Of a stretch of DNA of 64,000 bases, positions 25,503 to 32,758 are shown piece after piece. The stretch covers positions 1 to 64,000 of the forward strand of contig JAFKGI010000024.1 of NCBI GenBank assembly GCA_017307785.1, in the 5' to 3' direction. Numbering within the stretch: position 1 is the first letter of the stretch; each line of letters begins with the position of its first letter. This DNA comes from Vulcanimicrobiota bacterium (lineage in GTDB: Bacteria; Vulcanimicrobiota; Xenobia; Xenobiales; JADMJV01). A model generated the notes under the pieces. The model ran no database searches. It was not told the DNA's origin and saw only the letters and a list, made by a program, of their open reading frames with translations. Both the position numbers and the translations under genes were made by a program.

Positions 25503-26771
25503 ATGAACTTCACCGCCATCCTCAGCCAGTTCCGATTCGCCGTCACCGTCGGTGCCACAGCTTTCGGACTGGCCACGCTGCTGACCTCACAGGCTCCGCC
25601 CTTCGATATGGGCCTGTTGCTGTGTCTGGCGCTGGCGGTTCTCTCCGAGCGCTGGCTGCTGGTGTTGCCCCGCTACGGCCCGTTCACTCTCTCCGAATCG
25701 ATGATTTTCGCGGTGATGCTGCGTTACGGCCCGGTGGCCACCTTGTTCGCCACCGTGTTGGCCGGCCTGTCCCGCTTCAACCGGGAAGCCCGCCAGGGCC
25801 AACCGGTCCGTCCCGAGTTCATGTTTTATAGCCTCTCGCAGAGCTGGCTCAGCTACGGCTGCGCCGCCTGGCTGTGGGCCAAATTCCGCGGCCTGGGCCC
25901 GATTATGAGCGCCCACCCGGTCCTCGACATGAGCATGATGCTCTTGCTGGCCGTCAGCGTCTTCGGCGTCCAGGCCTACGTGGTGGCTCTCCACCAGTGG
26001 CTGGAACAGCAGTGCCTGGGCGACTGGTCCACTCGCATCAACTGGCCCCGCCTGCGCCTGATTGTGCAGGCCCTGCTCCCGCTCGGCGTGCTCTTCACCG
26101 CCTGCCTGCAGGAACGCCCGGCCGCCGTGGTCCTCCTGCTCGGCCCGCTCTGGGTCACCTACTCCAGCATTCGCAATTACACCACCACCCTGGAAGAAGC
26201 CCAACAGGTCGTCGGCAGCCTGGCCGAAGCCGTCGAGCGCCGCGAGCCCCACACCGTCGGTCACGCTTCCCGCGTGGGCAAACTGGCCACCGACATGGGC
26301 CGCTATATGCGGATGGTCGAAGGCGACGTGCGCACCCTGGCTTCGGCCGCTCGTCTCCACGAGCTCGGCAAAATCAGCCTGGGCGACCAGATTCTTTGCA
26401 AGTCCGGCAATCTGCAGGCCAGTGAATGGGAACGCGTGCGCCGCTATCCCGAGGTGGGCGCGGAAGTCGCTTCCCACCTCAGCCTGAGCCGTCGTGAAGC
26501 TGAGATCATCCGCTCTCACCAGGAATGGTACAACGGCGGAGGCTACCCGAACGCTCTGGGCGGCGAACAGATTCCGCTGGGCGCCCGCATCCTCAACGTG
26601 GCTAAAGCTTTCGACGCGATGATTTCGCGCCGCTCCTACCGCACCGCCATGACCTGGCAGATGGCCCTCAACGAGTTGCGCGCTCGCTCAGGAACCCAGT
26701 TCGACCCCAAAGTGGTGGCCGCTCTGGAAGCCGTGCTGGCCCCGGCCCTTCTCCGCAACCGCGCCGCCTGA
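25503..26771 (+). CDS. Membrane HD-GYP-type protein, degenerate catalytic motif
   Basis: 422 residues. The first 215 residues form several membrane helices (an integral sensory module). A C-terminal HD-GYP-like domain follows (EPHTVGHASRVGKLATDMGR; LHELGKISLGDQIL; SHQEWYNGGGYPNALGG; LNVAKAFDAMISRRSYRT). The HD pair is HE and the HHE motif is SHQE, so c-di-GMP hydrolysis may be lost or altered. Its neighbour at 26811 has the same layout, suggesting an old duplication. Confidence 0.82.
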   Translation: MNFTAILSQFRFAVTVGATAFGLATLLTSQAPPFDMGLLLCLALAVLSERWLLVLPRYGPFTLSESMIFAVMLRYGPVATLFATVLAGLSRFNREARQGQPVRPEFMFYSLSQSWLSYGCAAWLWAKFRGLGPIMSAHPVLDMSMMLLLAVSVFGVQAYVVALHQWLEQQCLGDWSTRINWPRLRLIVQALLPLGVLFTACLQERPAAVVLLLGPLWVTYSSIRNYTTTLEEAQQVVGSLAEAVERREPHTVGHASRVGKLATDMGRYMRMVEGDVRTLASAARLHELGKISLGDQILCKSGNLQASEWERVRRYPEVGAEVASHLSLSRREAEIIRSHQEWYNGGGYPNALGGEQIPLGARILNVAKAFDAMISRRSYRTAMTWQMALNELRARSGTQFDPKVVAALEAVLAPALLRNRAA

Positions 26772-26810
26772 CCAGGCAGCGCAGCGTTCGCGGCGAAGCT
26801 CCGTTAGACG

Positions 26811-28148
26811 ATGGCCCCAACTCCCCGCGAATGGCTCTGGTATCTGCTGGTCTTTGGCGTGGGCTGTACCCTTTGGGGAGTGGCTCTCCACGACTTGCTG
26901 CACCAGACCTGGCATCCCCAGAGCCTGTGGGCGCTGGGGGCGCTGGCCGTGGTCACCTTCGCCAGCCTTTTCCGCTATGTGCGTCTCAGCGACGACGCCT
27001 ATCACTCGGTCTATACCCTGGATGACGTCCCGCTCTATGCCCTGATCTTTCTGCAGGGCTGGCAGGCCGCCGTCGTTGTCTCCGGCCTGACTCGCATGCT
27101 CTTTGAGGTGGTGCGCGTCTTTCAGGCCTGGCGCCAGCATCCCGAGCGGGTTCATTGGGCCCACGTGCTCTACCATTTCTCGAACATTCCCATGACCGTC
27201 AACGTGACGGCCGCCGCCGGCCTGACCTACAACGCGGTCAAAGGAACGGAAGCGCTGATGGAAGGCGCTCAGAACATCGCCGCCGTGGCCGCAGCCACAG
27301 CCGTCTGGTTCTTCCTGGCCTTCACCCAGAATTCGTTGACCCTGACACTGCGCCGGCAGTTGCCGTTGAGTTGGATGCTCCAGGTTTTCCGCCAGAATCT
27401 GCGCTACATTCGCCTGCACGTGCTGATGTTGGTGCCACTGGGCGCCCTGCTGGCCATCTTCCTGGAAAAACTACCCTGGGTGGCCCCTCTCTTGCTGGTG
27501 CCGGTGGTGCTGATGCACAACGCCCTGGAGGCCCAACACAAGCTGCGCCTCGAGTCCGTCAGCACCATCCAGGCGCTGGCTCGCTACCTGGAAGAGCGCG
27601 ACCAATACACGCAGGGGCACTCGACTCGGGTTGCCGGCTACGCGGCCGCTATGGCCGCCTGTATGGACATGAGCGAGGAAGAAGTGGAGCAAGTGCGCCG
27701 TGCCGGACTGATCCACGACATCGGCAAAGTGGACATTCCCGACGCGATTTTGCGCAAACCAGGGCACCTGACCGACACCGAGCGCCAGATCATGCGCACT
27801 CACACCGACCGGGCGGTGGACCTGGGCCGGCGCCTGGTCAGCCTGTCGCGCGAGCTGCCTTTTCGAGAGGCCGCCTATCATCACGAAAACTTCGACGGTT
27901 CCGGCCACTACAAGCTGGTGGGCGAAGAGATTCCCTTGTATTCGCGCATCCTGGCGGTGGCCGACACCTTTGACGCCATGACCTCAGACCGCCCTTACCG
28001 CAAAGGGGTACCGCTGGACGATGCTCTGAAAACTCTGCGCGAAGTTTCCGGGCGACAACTGGACCCCAAATGCGTAAAAGCCTTCGAGAAAGCCCTGGAA
28101 AAGGGCACCATCCAGCCGATCCTCAACGAAAATCAACGCAAGGGCTGA
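26811..28148 (+). CDS. Membrane HD-GYP phosphodiesterase
   Basis: 445 residues: N-terminal membrane module (about six helices, to residue 245) and a C-terminal HD-GYP domain with canonical HSTRVAGYAA, LIHDIGKVDIP and HHENFDGSGH, and the late ADTFDAMTSDRPYRKG. The HD and HHE metal motifs are intact, but GYP reads GHY. Likely a c-di-GMP phosphodiesterase sensing a membrane signal. It lies 39 bases after the related gene upstream. Its 3' end overlaps the convergent hipA gene by 16 bases. Confidence 0.87.
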   Translation: MAPTPREWLWYLLVFGVGCTLWGVALHDLLHQTWHPQSLWALGALAVVTFASLFRYVRLSDDAYHSVYTLDDVPLYALIFLQGWQAAVVVSGLTRMLFEVVRVFQAWRQHPERVHWAHVLYHFSNIPMTVNVTAAAGLTYNAVKGTEALMEGAQNIAAVAAATAVWFFLAFTQNSLTLTLRRQLPLSWMLQVFRQNLRYIRLHVLMLVPLGALLAIFLEKLPWVAPLLLVPVVLMHNALEAQHKLRLESVSTIQALARYLEERDQYTQGHSTRVAGYAAAMAACMDMSEEEVEQVRRAGLIHDIGKVDIPDAILRKPGHLTDTERQIMRTHTDRAVDLGRRLVSLSRELPFREAAYHHENFDGSGHYKLVGEEIPLYSRILAVADTFDAMTSDRPYRKGVPLDDALKTLREVSGRQLDPKCVKAFEKALEKGTIQPILNENQRKG

Positions 28149-29458
28149 TCGCGCCGGGCGCGTTCTAGCGCCTTGCGAGTCCCACCGAGAATCGCTTCGG
28201 CCAGCTCCGCCGGACAATCCGTCGGCAATTGGGATTCAACACGTTCCAGCGCTGCCGGAACCGCTACGAACAGAGCTTCCCAGATTTCCGCCGCTGCCGG
28301 GAAAACTCCGCAATCCGAGCCCGTGCGACCCCAGTGGTGACGTTTGATTCTTTCCCAGTGGTAGTGGGCACTCTCGCCCCAGACTTTCATAGCCATCTTC
28401 AGCTCCTGTGGCCTCAGGTTACCGAGAGCCGAACCGACGACCGGGTAGGCGGAGAGCACGTCGTAACGGGGAGTCAGTCGAAAACCGCCACCGGGCTCCA
28501 GAAAAAGGCTAAAGTTCTTCGCGTGGCCGTCGATGGCCGCCAGCAACCAGAAAATCATCAGGGTACGAAAGAAGTCGGTTCGGTCCGCCTGAGCCCGAGA
28601 GGAACCCAGCAATAAGGTCATGATCTTACGAACGCCGGGGCCCCCGTCGCTCTCATACTTTTTAGCAGGCGGAACACCAAAAGCCTGGCACAGGTCCTCT
28701 TGAGGCAACCGCAGCAAGACCCCCCCGTTCCAGCGACGGTCGAAGCGCTCGACCACCAGCACCTGCAGATCCTCAAAGCGAGCGATCTGCGCCGGAGCCA
28801 CCGGTACGTCCAGCTCCCTCAAAATCGCATGGCAGAGCCATTCGTTCGCCACGGATGTAGACAGGTCCAAGCCGGAGGGAAAACGCCCCAAAGGAAGCTT
28901 GAAGATATGAGTCGTCGGAGTCGAGCCGGTGGGTCGCATCCATCGGCCCTGCACAAAAGTCAGCGCCGTCTTCTCCTGGGCTCCCGCCAGAGAAATCCGC
29001 AAATCATCGAGGTTCGTCTGACCCCAGCCAGCTCCCGAAGCGGCCCGGAGCAAGGCAGCAATCTCTTCCTCTCCCAGAAAATCCCCCTCGGCCGGTCGAA
29101 GTGGAGACTCTAGCACCGACTCTTCGGTCAGTTGCACCGCTCCCACACAGTCACGGCCCACCTCCCGCAGCAGATCAAAAGCACGGTTCGAGTCCGTCTG
29201 AAAGCGGGTCTGCAGGCGACGACGGATTTCGTCGCTATCCGGCAAAAGATTCTCGAAGAAGTTGCGAACTGCGTCGCCGCGGTAACCTGGACCCGGTCGC
29301 AGGGGCATGGATAAGGAGAGCGCTCGGCCCGCCGGGTTCTTGATCCAGTCCGGATCATACTCGAAGTGGTGCTCCTGCTGAGCGTCCACTTTCCATCGTC
29401 CCACTTTTTGGCTGTTCATCCAGCACAGGAGGGTGTTCGTCTTTGAGCGTCTTCCCAA
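28133..29458 (-). CDS. hipA: HipA-family serine/threonine kinase toxin
   Basis: 441 residues. HipA signatures: GAQEKTALTFVQGRW (ATP-binding region), the STSVANEWLCHAIL helix, and the catalytic region FWLLAAIDGHAKNFSLFL followed by LTPRYDVLSAYP. E. coli HipA phosphorylates glutamyl-tRNA synthetase and causes growth arrest; here the target is unproven. TTG 29458 lies three bases after the hipB stop, so toxin follows antitoxin in one transcript; an internal ATG (MNSQKVG) is an alternative start. Confidence 0.85.
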   Translation of the reverse strand: MGRRSKTNTLLCWMNSQKVGRWKVDAQQEHHFEYDPDWIKNPAGRALSLSMPLRPGPGYRGDAVRNFFENLLPDSDEIRRRLQTRFQTDSNRAFDLLREVGRDCVGAVQLTEESVLESPLRPAEGDFLGEEEIAALLRAASGAGWGQTNLDDLRISLAGAQEKTALTFVQGRWMRPTGSTPTTHIFKLPLGRFPSGLDLSTSVANEWLCHAILRELDVPVAPAQIARFEDLQVLVVERFDRRWNGGVLLRLPQEDLCQAFGVPPAKKYESDGGPGVRKIMTLLLGSSRAQADRTDFFRTLMIFWLLAAIDGHAKNFSLFLEPGGGFRLTPRYDVLSAYPVVGSALGNLRPQELKMAMKVWGESAHYHWERIKRHHWGRTGSDCGVFPAAAEIWEALFVAVPAALERVESQLPTDCPAELAEAILGGTRKALERARRDQPLR

Positions 29459-29461
29459 GCT

Positions 29462-29710
29462 TCACCAACTGCTTTCCGAATCACCGGAAGAACTGGCCCT
29501 GTCACGCAACACAAGATCGACCTCAAGCGCGCTCAGAAGACGAAATAGCCTCTCAACACTGGTTTTTTCCGGCGCCTGCTCGAGATGGGACACGGCCACC
29601 TGAGAGAGACCGACCTTTGCGCCGAGTTGCGCTTGAGTAAGCTTTCTCTCTTTGCGCCAGCCCTGGAGAACTTCACCAAGCTGCGTAGCCGCGGGAATCT
29701 TCACTTCCAT
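29462..29710 (-). CDS. hipB: HipB-type XRE antitoxin
   Basis: 82 residues with an XRE helix-turn-helix (KERKLTQAQLGAKVGLSQVAVSHLEQ) and a short C-terminal tail (ALEVDLVLRD) like HipB. It should bind HipA and repress the operon. Two TATGC-based dyads lie upstream at 29726-29743 and 29780-29797. Confidence 0.88.
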   Translation of the reverse strand: MEVKIPAATQLGEVLQGWRKERKLTQAQLGAKVGLSQVAVSHLEQAPEKTSVERLFRLLSALEVDLVLRDRASSSGDSESSW

Positions 29711-29725
29711 TGTGACACCTCAAAA

Positions 29726-29797
29726 TATGCCCTATAGCTTATATTACGAATTTATACACTAAACCACATAAATAGACTTTATGCAACATGAAGCATA
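29726..29797 (-). promoter_or_regulatory. Candidate HipB operators
   Basis: TATGC-N8-GCATA at 29780-29797 is a perfect dyad with the spacing of the E. coli HipB site (TATCC-N8-GGATA). A weaker copy, TATGC-N8-TTATA, lies at 29726-29743, 54 bases away (about five helical turns). Both are in the AT-rich region just upstream of hipB. Confidence 0.55.
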
Positions 29798-29855
29798 TAT
29801 CTAATTTATAAGCCACGCGGAATAAATGGCACATTTGGAACTATCTCAGGGATTG

Positions 29856-29884
29856 TTGCCAACCCCCAGGGGCTGTGCTAGAAT
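29856..29884 (+). promoter_or_regulatory. Promoter of tRNA-Arg
   Basis: TTGCCA (29856-29861), a 17-base spacer and TAGAAT (29879-29884), each five of six to consensus. Transcription would start about 29891, at the left arm of a stem that pairs with the tRNA trailer. Confidence 0.75.
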
Positions 29885-29903
29885 GCCTGGGCTCAAGCGA
29901 CGA

Positions 29904-29979
29904 GCGCTGGTAGCTCAATGGATAGAGCGTCGGCCTCCGGAGCCGAAGGTTGGAGGTTCGAATCCTCTCCGGCGCGCCA
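29904..29979 (+). tRNA. tRNA-Arg (anticodon CCG)
   Basis: 76 bases with encoded CCA. Acceptor GCGCTGG pairs with CCGGCGC, the anticodon loop CTCCGGA gives CCG, and the T arm has GGTTCGAATCC. Flanking sequences CTCAAGCGA (29892-29900) and TCGCTTGAG (29983-29991) are perfectly complementary and would close a leader-trailer stem in the precursor. Confidence 0.95.
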
Positions 29980-30095
29980 AACTCGCTTGAGTAAGCAGCC
30001 GAAGGCTGCGAACTCGAAAATAAGTTGTGCCGAAGCTGCTACACAAGAGCAGCCAGGCGTAATGAGGTAAGTCAGTAAATAACGACGAAAAATGG

Positions 30096-30518
30096 ATGAG
30101 TCTTGCTCTGGATGTAGCCAGACAAGACCAGGGTGAGGTTCCCGTAGGAGCGGTGGTGGTCTATCAGGACCAGTTGCTGAGCCAGACGGGCAACCAGCGA
30201 GAACAGTCGCACGACCCGACCGCCCACGCCGAAGTGCTGGCCTTGAGAGAGGCGGCCCGCAAGCTGGGGAGATGGAATCTCAGCGACTGCACCTTGTATG
30301 TCACCTTGGAACCGTGTCCGATGTGTATGGGAGCGATTCTTTCAGCCAGAATCCCCCGACTGGTTTACGGGTGTCACAACCTGAAACTGGGCGCAGCCGG
30401 CAGCATCCTCGCTCTGCACGACTTCCCCGGCCTGTCTCTACGCTGTAGAGTGGACCACGGAATCTTGCAAGACGAATGCGCGAGACTCATAGAGAGCTTT
30501 TTTCAGAAGCGTCGCTAA
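30096..30518 (+). CDS. tadA: tRNA-specific adenosine deaminase TadA
   Basis: 140 residues. Zinc deaminase motifs: HAEVLAL (ligand histidine and catalytic glutamate) and PCPMCMGAI (two cysteine ligands). It converts A34 to inosine in tRNA-Arg(ACG). The only conventional start is ATG 30096; the preceding in-frame codons (N-D-E-K-W) resemble the usual TadA N-terminus but reach no ATG, GTG or TTG before a stop at 30063. GAGGTAAG lies about 24 bases upstream. Flanked by tRNA genes, possibly co-transcribed with the tRNA-Ser genes. Confidence 0.92.
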   Translation: MSLALDVARQDQGEVPVGAVVVYQDQLLSQTGNQREQSHDPTAHAEVLALREAARKLGRWNLSDCTLYVTLEPCPMCMGAILSARIPRLVYGCHNLKLGAAGSILALHDFPGLSLRCRVDHGILQDECARLIESFFQKRR

Positions 30519-30521
30519 CCT

Positions 30522-30611
30522 GGAGAGGTGGCAGAGCCCGGTTGAATGCACTCGATTCGAAATCGAGCATGGGGAAACTCATCGGGGGTTCGAATCCCTC
30601 CCTCTCCGCCA
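30522..30611 (+). tRNA. tRNA-Ser (anticodon CGA)
   Basis: 90 bases, long variable arm, acceptor GGAGAGG/CCTCTCC, anticodon loop TTCGAAA (CGA), T loop GGTTCGAATCC, and encoded CCA at 30609-30611. It starts four bases after the tadA stop. Confidence 0.95.
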
Positions 30612-30644
30612 GCGTATGACGCATTGTGAAAAGAGTTAGGATAC

Positions 30645-30741
<97 letters not shown>

Positions 30742-30746
30742 TTTCA

Positions 30747-30941
30747 CTCTCTAGGCCCGGGCCTCGGCGGGTCTGACCGGAGGGTCCAGCCGTTGAACCT
30801 CGGGTCCCACTCAACGAGACGCCTGTGAACCCGGTCAGAACCGGAAGGGAGCAGCCGTAAGCGGGAGGTCTGGTGTGAAGTGGGAGTTCCTGAGCGAAGG
30901 TGTGTTCTCCGGTAACGCCGACGAGGTTCCGGTCTAGAGAG
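30747..30941 (+). ncRNA. ffs: Signal recognition particle RNA, extended form
   Basis: The conserved apical region GGTCAG-A-ACCGGAAGG and AGCAGCC around 30830-30865 identifies SRP RNA, which binds Ffh. The basal stem can be followed outward: ACGCC/GGTGT, CCCAC/GTGGG, CTCGGG/CCTGAG, ACCGGAG/CTCCGGT, CCTCG/CGAGG and finally CTCTCTAG (30747-30754) with CTAGAGAG (30934-30941). This gives about 195 bases, longer than 4.5S RNA but shorter than the Bacillus form. The 5' end lies seven bases after tRNA-Ser. Ends are inferred from pairing only. Confidence 0.8.
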
Positions 30942-30952
30942 TCAAAAGTCCT

Positions 30953-31024
30953 AAAACGTCAGTCCACGAAGGCCTGCGCTAAGCGCAAGCCGAACTCCGA
31001 AAGGAGTATGTGGACTGACGTTTT
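30953..31024 (+). promoter_or_regulatory. Three-way-junction RNA enclosing the yciB ribosome site and start codon
   Basis: Outer stem: AAAACGTCAGTCCAC (30953-30967) with GTGGACTGACGTTTT (31010-31024), 15 perfect pairs. Inside are two hairpins: 30971-30991 (GGC..TGCGC-TAA-GCGCA..GCC) and 30994-31007 (ACTCC-GAAA-GGAGT). The second has a GNRA loop and contains the Shine-Dalgarno GGAG. Junctions are GAA, GA and AT, the last being the first two bases of the ATG at 31008. The A-rich left end and T-rich right end also resemble an intrinsic terminator. Confidence 0.65.
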
Positions 31025-31580
31025 GCCTTTATTGCTCTTCTTTGGATTTTACAAATGGAAGGGCATCTACGCCGCTACCGGCTCGGCCATCGCCGCCGGC
31101 ATCTTCGGCGCCATCTATCGCTACCGCAAGGAAGGCAAGATCGAGCCACTCCCCCTGTTTACGTTGGTTCTGATCGTCGTTTTAGGCGGACTGACGATTT
31201 ATCTGAAAGACCCGCGATTCCTGATTTGGAAGCCCACCGTAGCCTACAGCGCAACGGCCCTGTTTTTCGCACTTTCCTGTCGCCAGGGCCAGACGCCGAT
31301 GCTGGAGCGCCTGCTGGGCAGCTCCCTGCGCCTGGCTCCGGACCAGTGGCGCAGCGGGACCTGGGCCTATGTGGGCTACTTCTTTTTCGCTGCTGTCCTG
31401 AATCTAGTGGTCGGCTATTCGGTCAGCCTGGACCTGTGGGTCAAATACAAGGTCTTCGGCACCATCATCCTGAGCATGGGCTTCATGGTCAGTCACACCA
31501 TGTGGCTCTCGGGCAAGCAACTCCCTGAAGCCGCAGCGGACGTCGAGACGGTAGCCGACGCCATCGTCAGCGAGCCCTAA
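31008..31580 (+). CDS. yciB: YciB/IspA-family inner-membrane protein
   Basis: 190 residues with five or six membrane helices. The N-terminus WTDVLPLLLFFGFYKWKGIY and later FLIWKPTVAYSATALFFALS match the intracellular septation protein A family; the conserved D-x-LP and KP motifs are present. E. coli YciB has roles in cell envelope integrity. The start at ATG 31008 begins the family domain; the long upstream open frame to 30900 overlaps SRP RNA and is rejected. Its GGAG ends one base before the ATG and is held in a hairpin, so expression is probably RNA-controlled. Confidence 0.8.
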   Translation: MWTDVLPLLLFFGFYKWKGIYAATGSAIAAGIFGAIYRYRKEGKIEPLPLFTLVLIVVLGGLTIYLKDPRFLIWKPTVAYSATALFFALSCRQGQTPMLERLLGSSLRLAPDQWRSGTWAYVGYFFFAAVLNLVVGYSVSLDLWVKYKVFGTIILSMGFMVSHTMWLSGKQLPEAAADVETVADAIVSEP

Positions 31581-31611
31581 AGGCGAACACAGGATCGCAT
31601 TTCTTGAAGCG

Positions 31612-31633
31612 CTTTCCTCAGAACTTGAGGAAA
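31612..31633 (+). other. Hairpin between yciB and the leader ORF
   Basis: TTTCCTCA (31613-31620) pairs with TGAGGAAA (31626-31633) around a five-base loop. No T-run follows, so it is not a clear terminator; it could be a processing or pausing site. The rest of the 153-base gap to 31733 holds a TAAAAT -10-like hexamer at 31701 and no gene. Confidence 0.4.
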
Positions 31634-31733
31634 ACTTCTCAACCCGTGGTGGATTGAAATCCGGTAACAATGGGGTAAAGAACGCGCGGGCGCGAGGGCC
31701 TAAAATTGCCCCAGGGATGTGCGCAGGAGTTTA

Positions 31734-31769
31734 ATGGTTTTCCTGCAATTAATGAAAAAAATTCTATGA
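31734..31769 (+). CDS. 11-codon leader ORF coupled to the M23 peptidase gene
   Basis: ATG 31734 is preceded by AGGAG (31725-31729) four bases away and reads M-V-F-L-Q-L-M-K-K-I-L, then TGA at 31767-31769. That stop overlaps the ATG of the peptidase gene (ATGA 31766-31769). The peptidase ATG has no Shine-Dalgarno sequence of its own, so translation probably re-initiates after this ORF. The peptide may be regulatory or only a coupling device. Confidence 0.6.
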   Translation: MVFLQLMKKIL

Positions 31770-32731
31770 CAAAACTTTCGCGACAAGCTCACAGCGGCAC
31801 GGGAACCTGGCGAGACGGCCTGGTCGTCAAGTTCATGGTCGGCAAACAGGGAGTGGTTTATCGAATCTCTCCCTGGGTGATCCTGGGCGTTTGCCTGCTG
31901 CTGGGAGCCGGCGCCCGCCTGCTGGCCTCGAACCAACACTCCCGAGAGCAGGCGCTGAAGGTTCGAATTGCCGAGCTCGAGGACGAGAAGCGCCAGGCTC
32001 ACACTTTCTTGCAGCGCAAGGAGCGCGAGAAGAAGCAAGCGCTGGCGCTGGCCCAAATGCGATCCGAAGAGCTCTGGGAAGAATTGCGCGCGCGCGACCA
32101 GCAGATGGATCAGATCTGGAAAGTGGTCGGCAAACACCCGGCCTCCAGTCACAGCAAGACGCGCCGCTCGCTGAGCAGCTCGCGTTCGCGCACCCACCCA
32201 CTGGTCTTGAAGCGGCGCTATCTGGAACTCCAGAAAGCCCTGCACGGCGACGACGGCGAAATGAAGCAGCTTCGCACCGCCGCGATTTCCTACCACAAGG
32301 AGCAAGTGCGTCAGGCGAAACTGGCCCTGTGGAACACCCAGCCGACGCTGTGGCCTTGCGAAGGCTATTTCTCCAGTCCCTTCGGCTATCGCGTTCACCC
32401 CGTGCTGGGCTACGCTCGTTTCCACTCCGGCTGCGACATCGCCGCCGGCACCGGCACTCCGATTTACGCCACCGGCGCCGGACGCATTACCAACGCCGAC
32501 TACCTGGGTGGTTACGGCCTGGCCATCACCATCGACCACGGCAACGGCCTGTCCACTCTCTATGGTCACTGCTCCGCCGTATGCGTGAAAAACGGCGACT
32601 ACGTGCGCAAAGGCCAGATGGTAGCCAACGTCGGCAGCACGGGTATGTCGACCGGCCCCCACTGCCACTACGAAGTGCACCAAAACGGCGCTCAGATCGA
32701 CCCCGCCCCCTTCATGCAGCACCGCAGGTAA
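31766..32731 (+). CDS. M23-family metallopeptidase (LytM/NlpD type) with coiled coil
   Basis: 321 residues: cytoplasmic N-terminus, one membrane helix (about 35-52), a long charged coiled coil (about 55-110), and a C-terminal LytM domain (about 210-321). Zinc ligands: HSGCD (His, Asp) near residue 222 and HCHYEVH near the end. Active enzymes of this group cleave peptidoglycan cross-links; the core residues are present. Start ATG 31766 overlaps the leader ORF stop. An earlier in-frame start would remove the leader reading. Confidence 0.88.
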   Translation: MTKLSRQAHSGTGTWRDGLVVKFMVGKQGVVYRISPWVILGVCLLLGAGARLLASNQHSREQALKVRIAELEDEKRQAHTFLQRKEREKKQALALAQMRSEELWEELRARDQQMDQIWKVVGKHPASSHSKTRRSLSSSRSRTHPLVLKRRYLELQKALHGDDGEMKQLRTAAISYHKEQVRQAKLALWNTQPTLWPCEGYFSSPFGYRVHPVLGYARFHSGCDIAAGTGTPIYATGAGRITNADYLGGYGLAITIDHGNGLSTLYGHCSAVCVKNGDYVRKGQMVANVGSTGMSTGPHCHYEVHQNGAQIDPAPFMQHRR

Positions 32732-32758
32732 CCGCCCCCGGGCGGTGAATTATTAAGG

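Noticed and set aside
30900..31007. Upstream extension of the yciB reading frame from 30900
   Set aside because: It runs through SRP RNA and the leader stem, and the encoded residues do not match the family.
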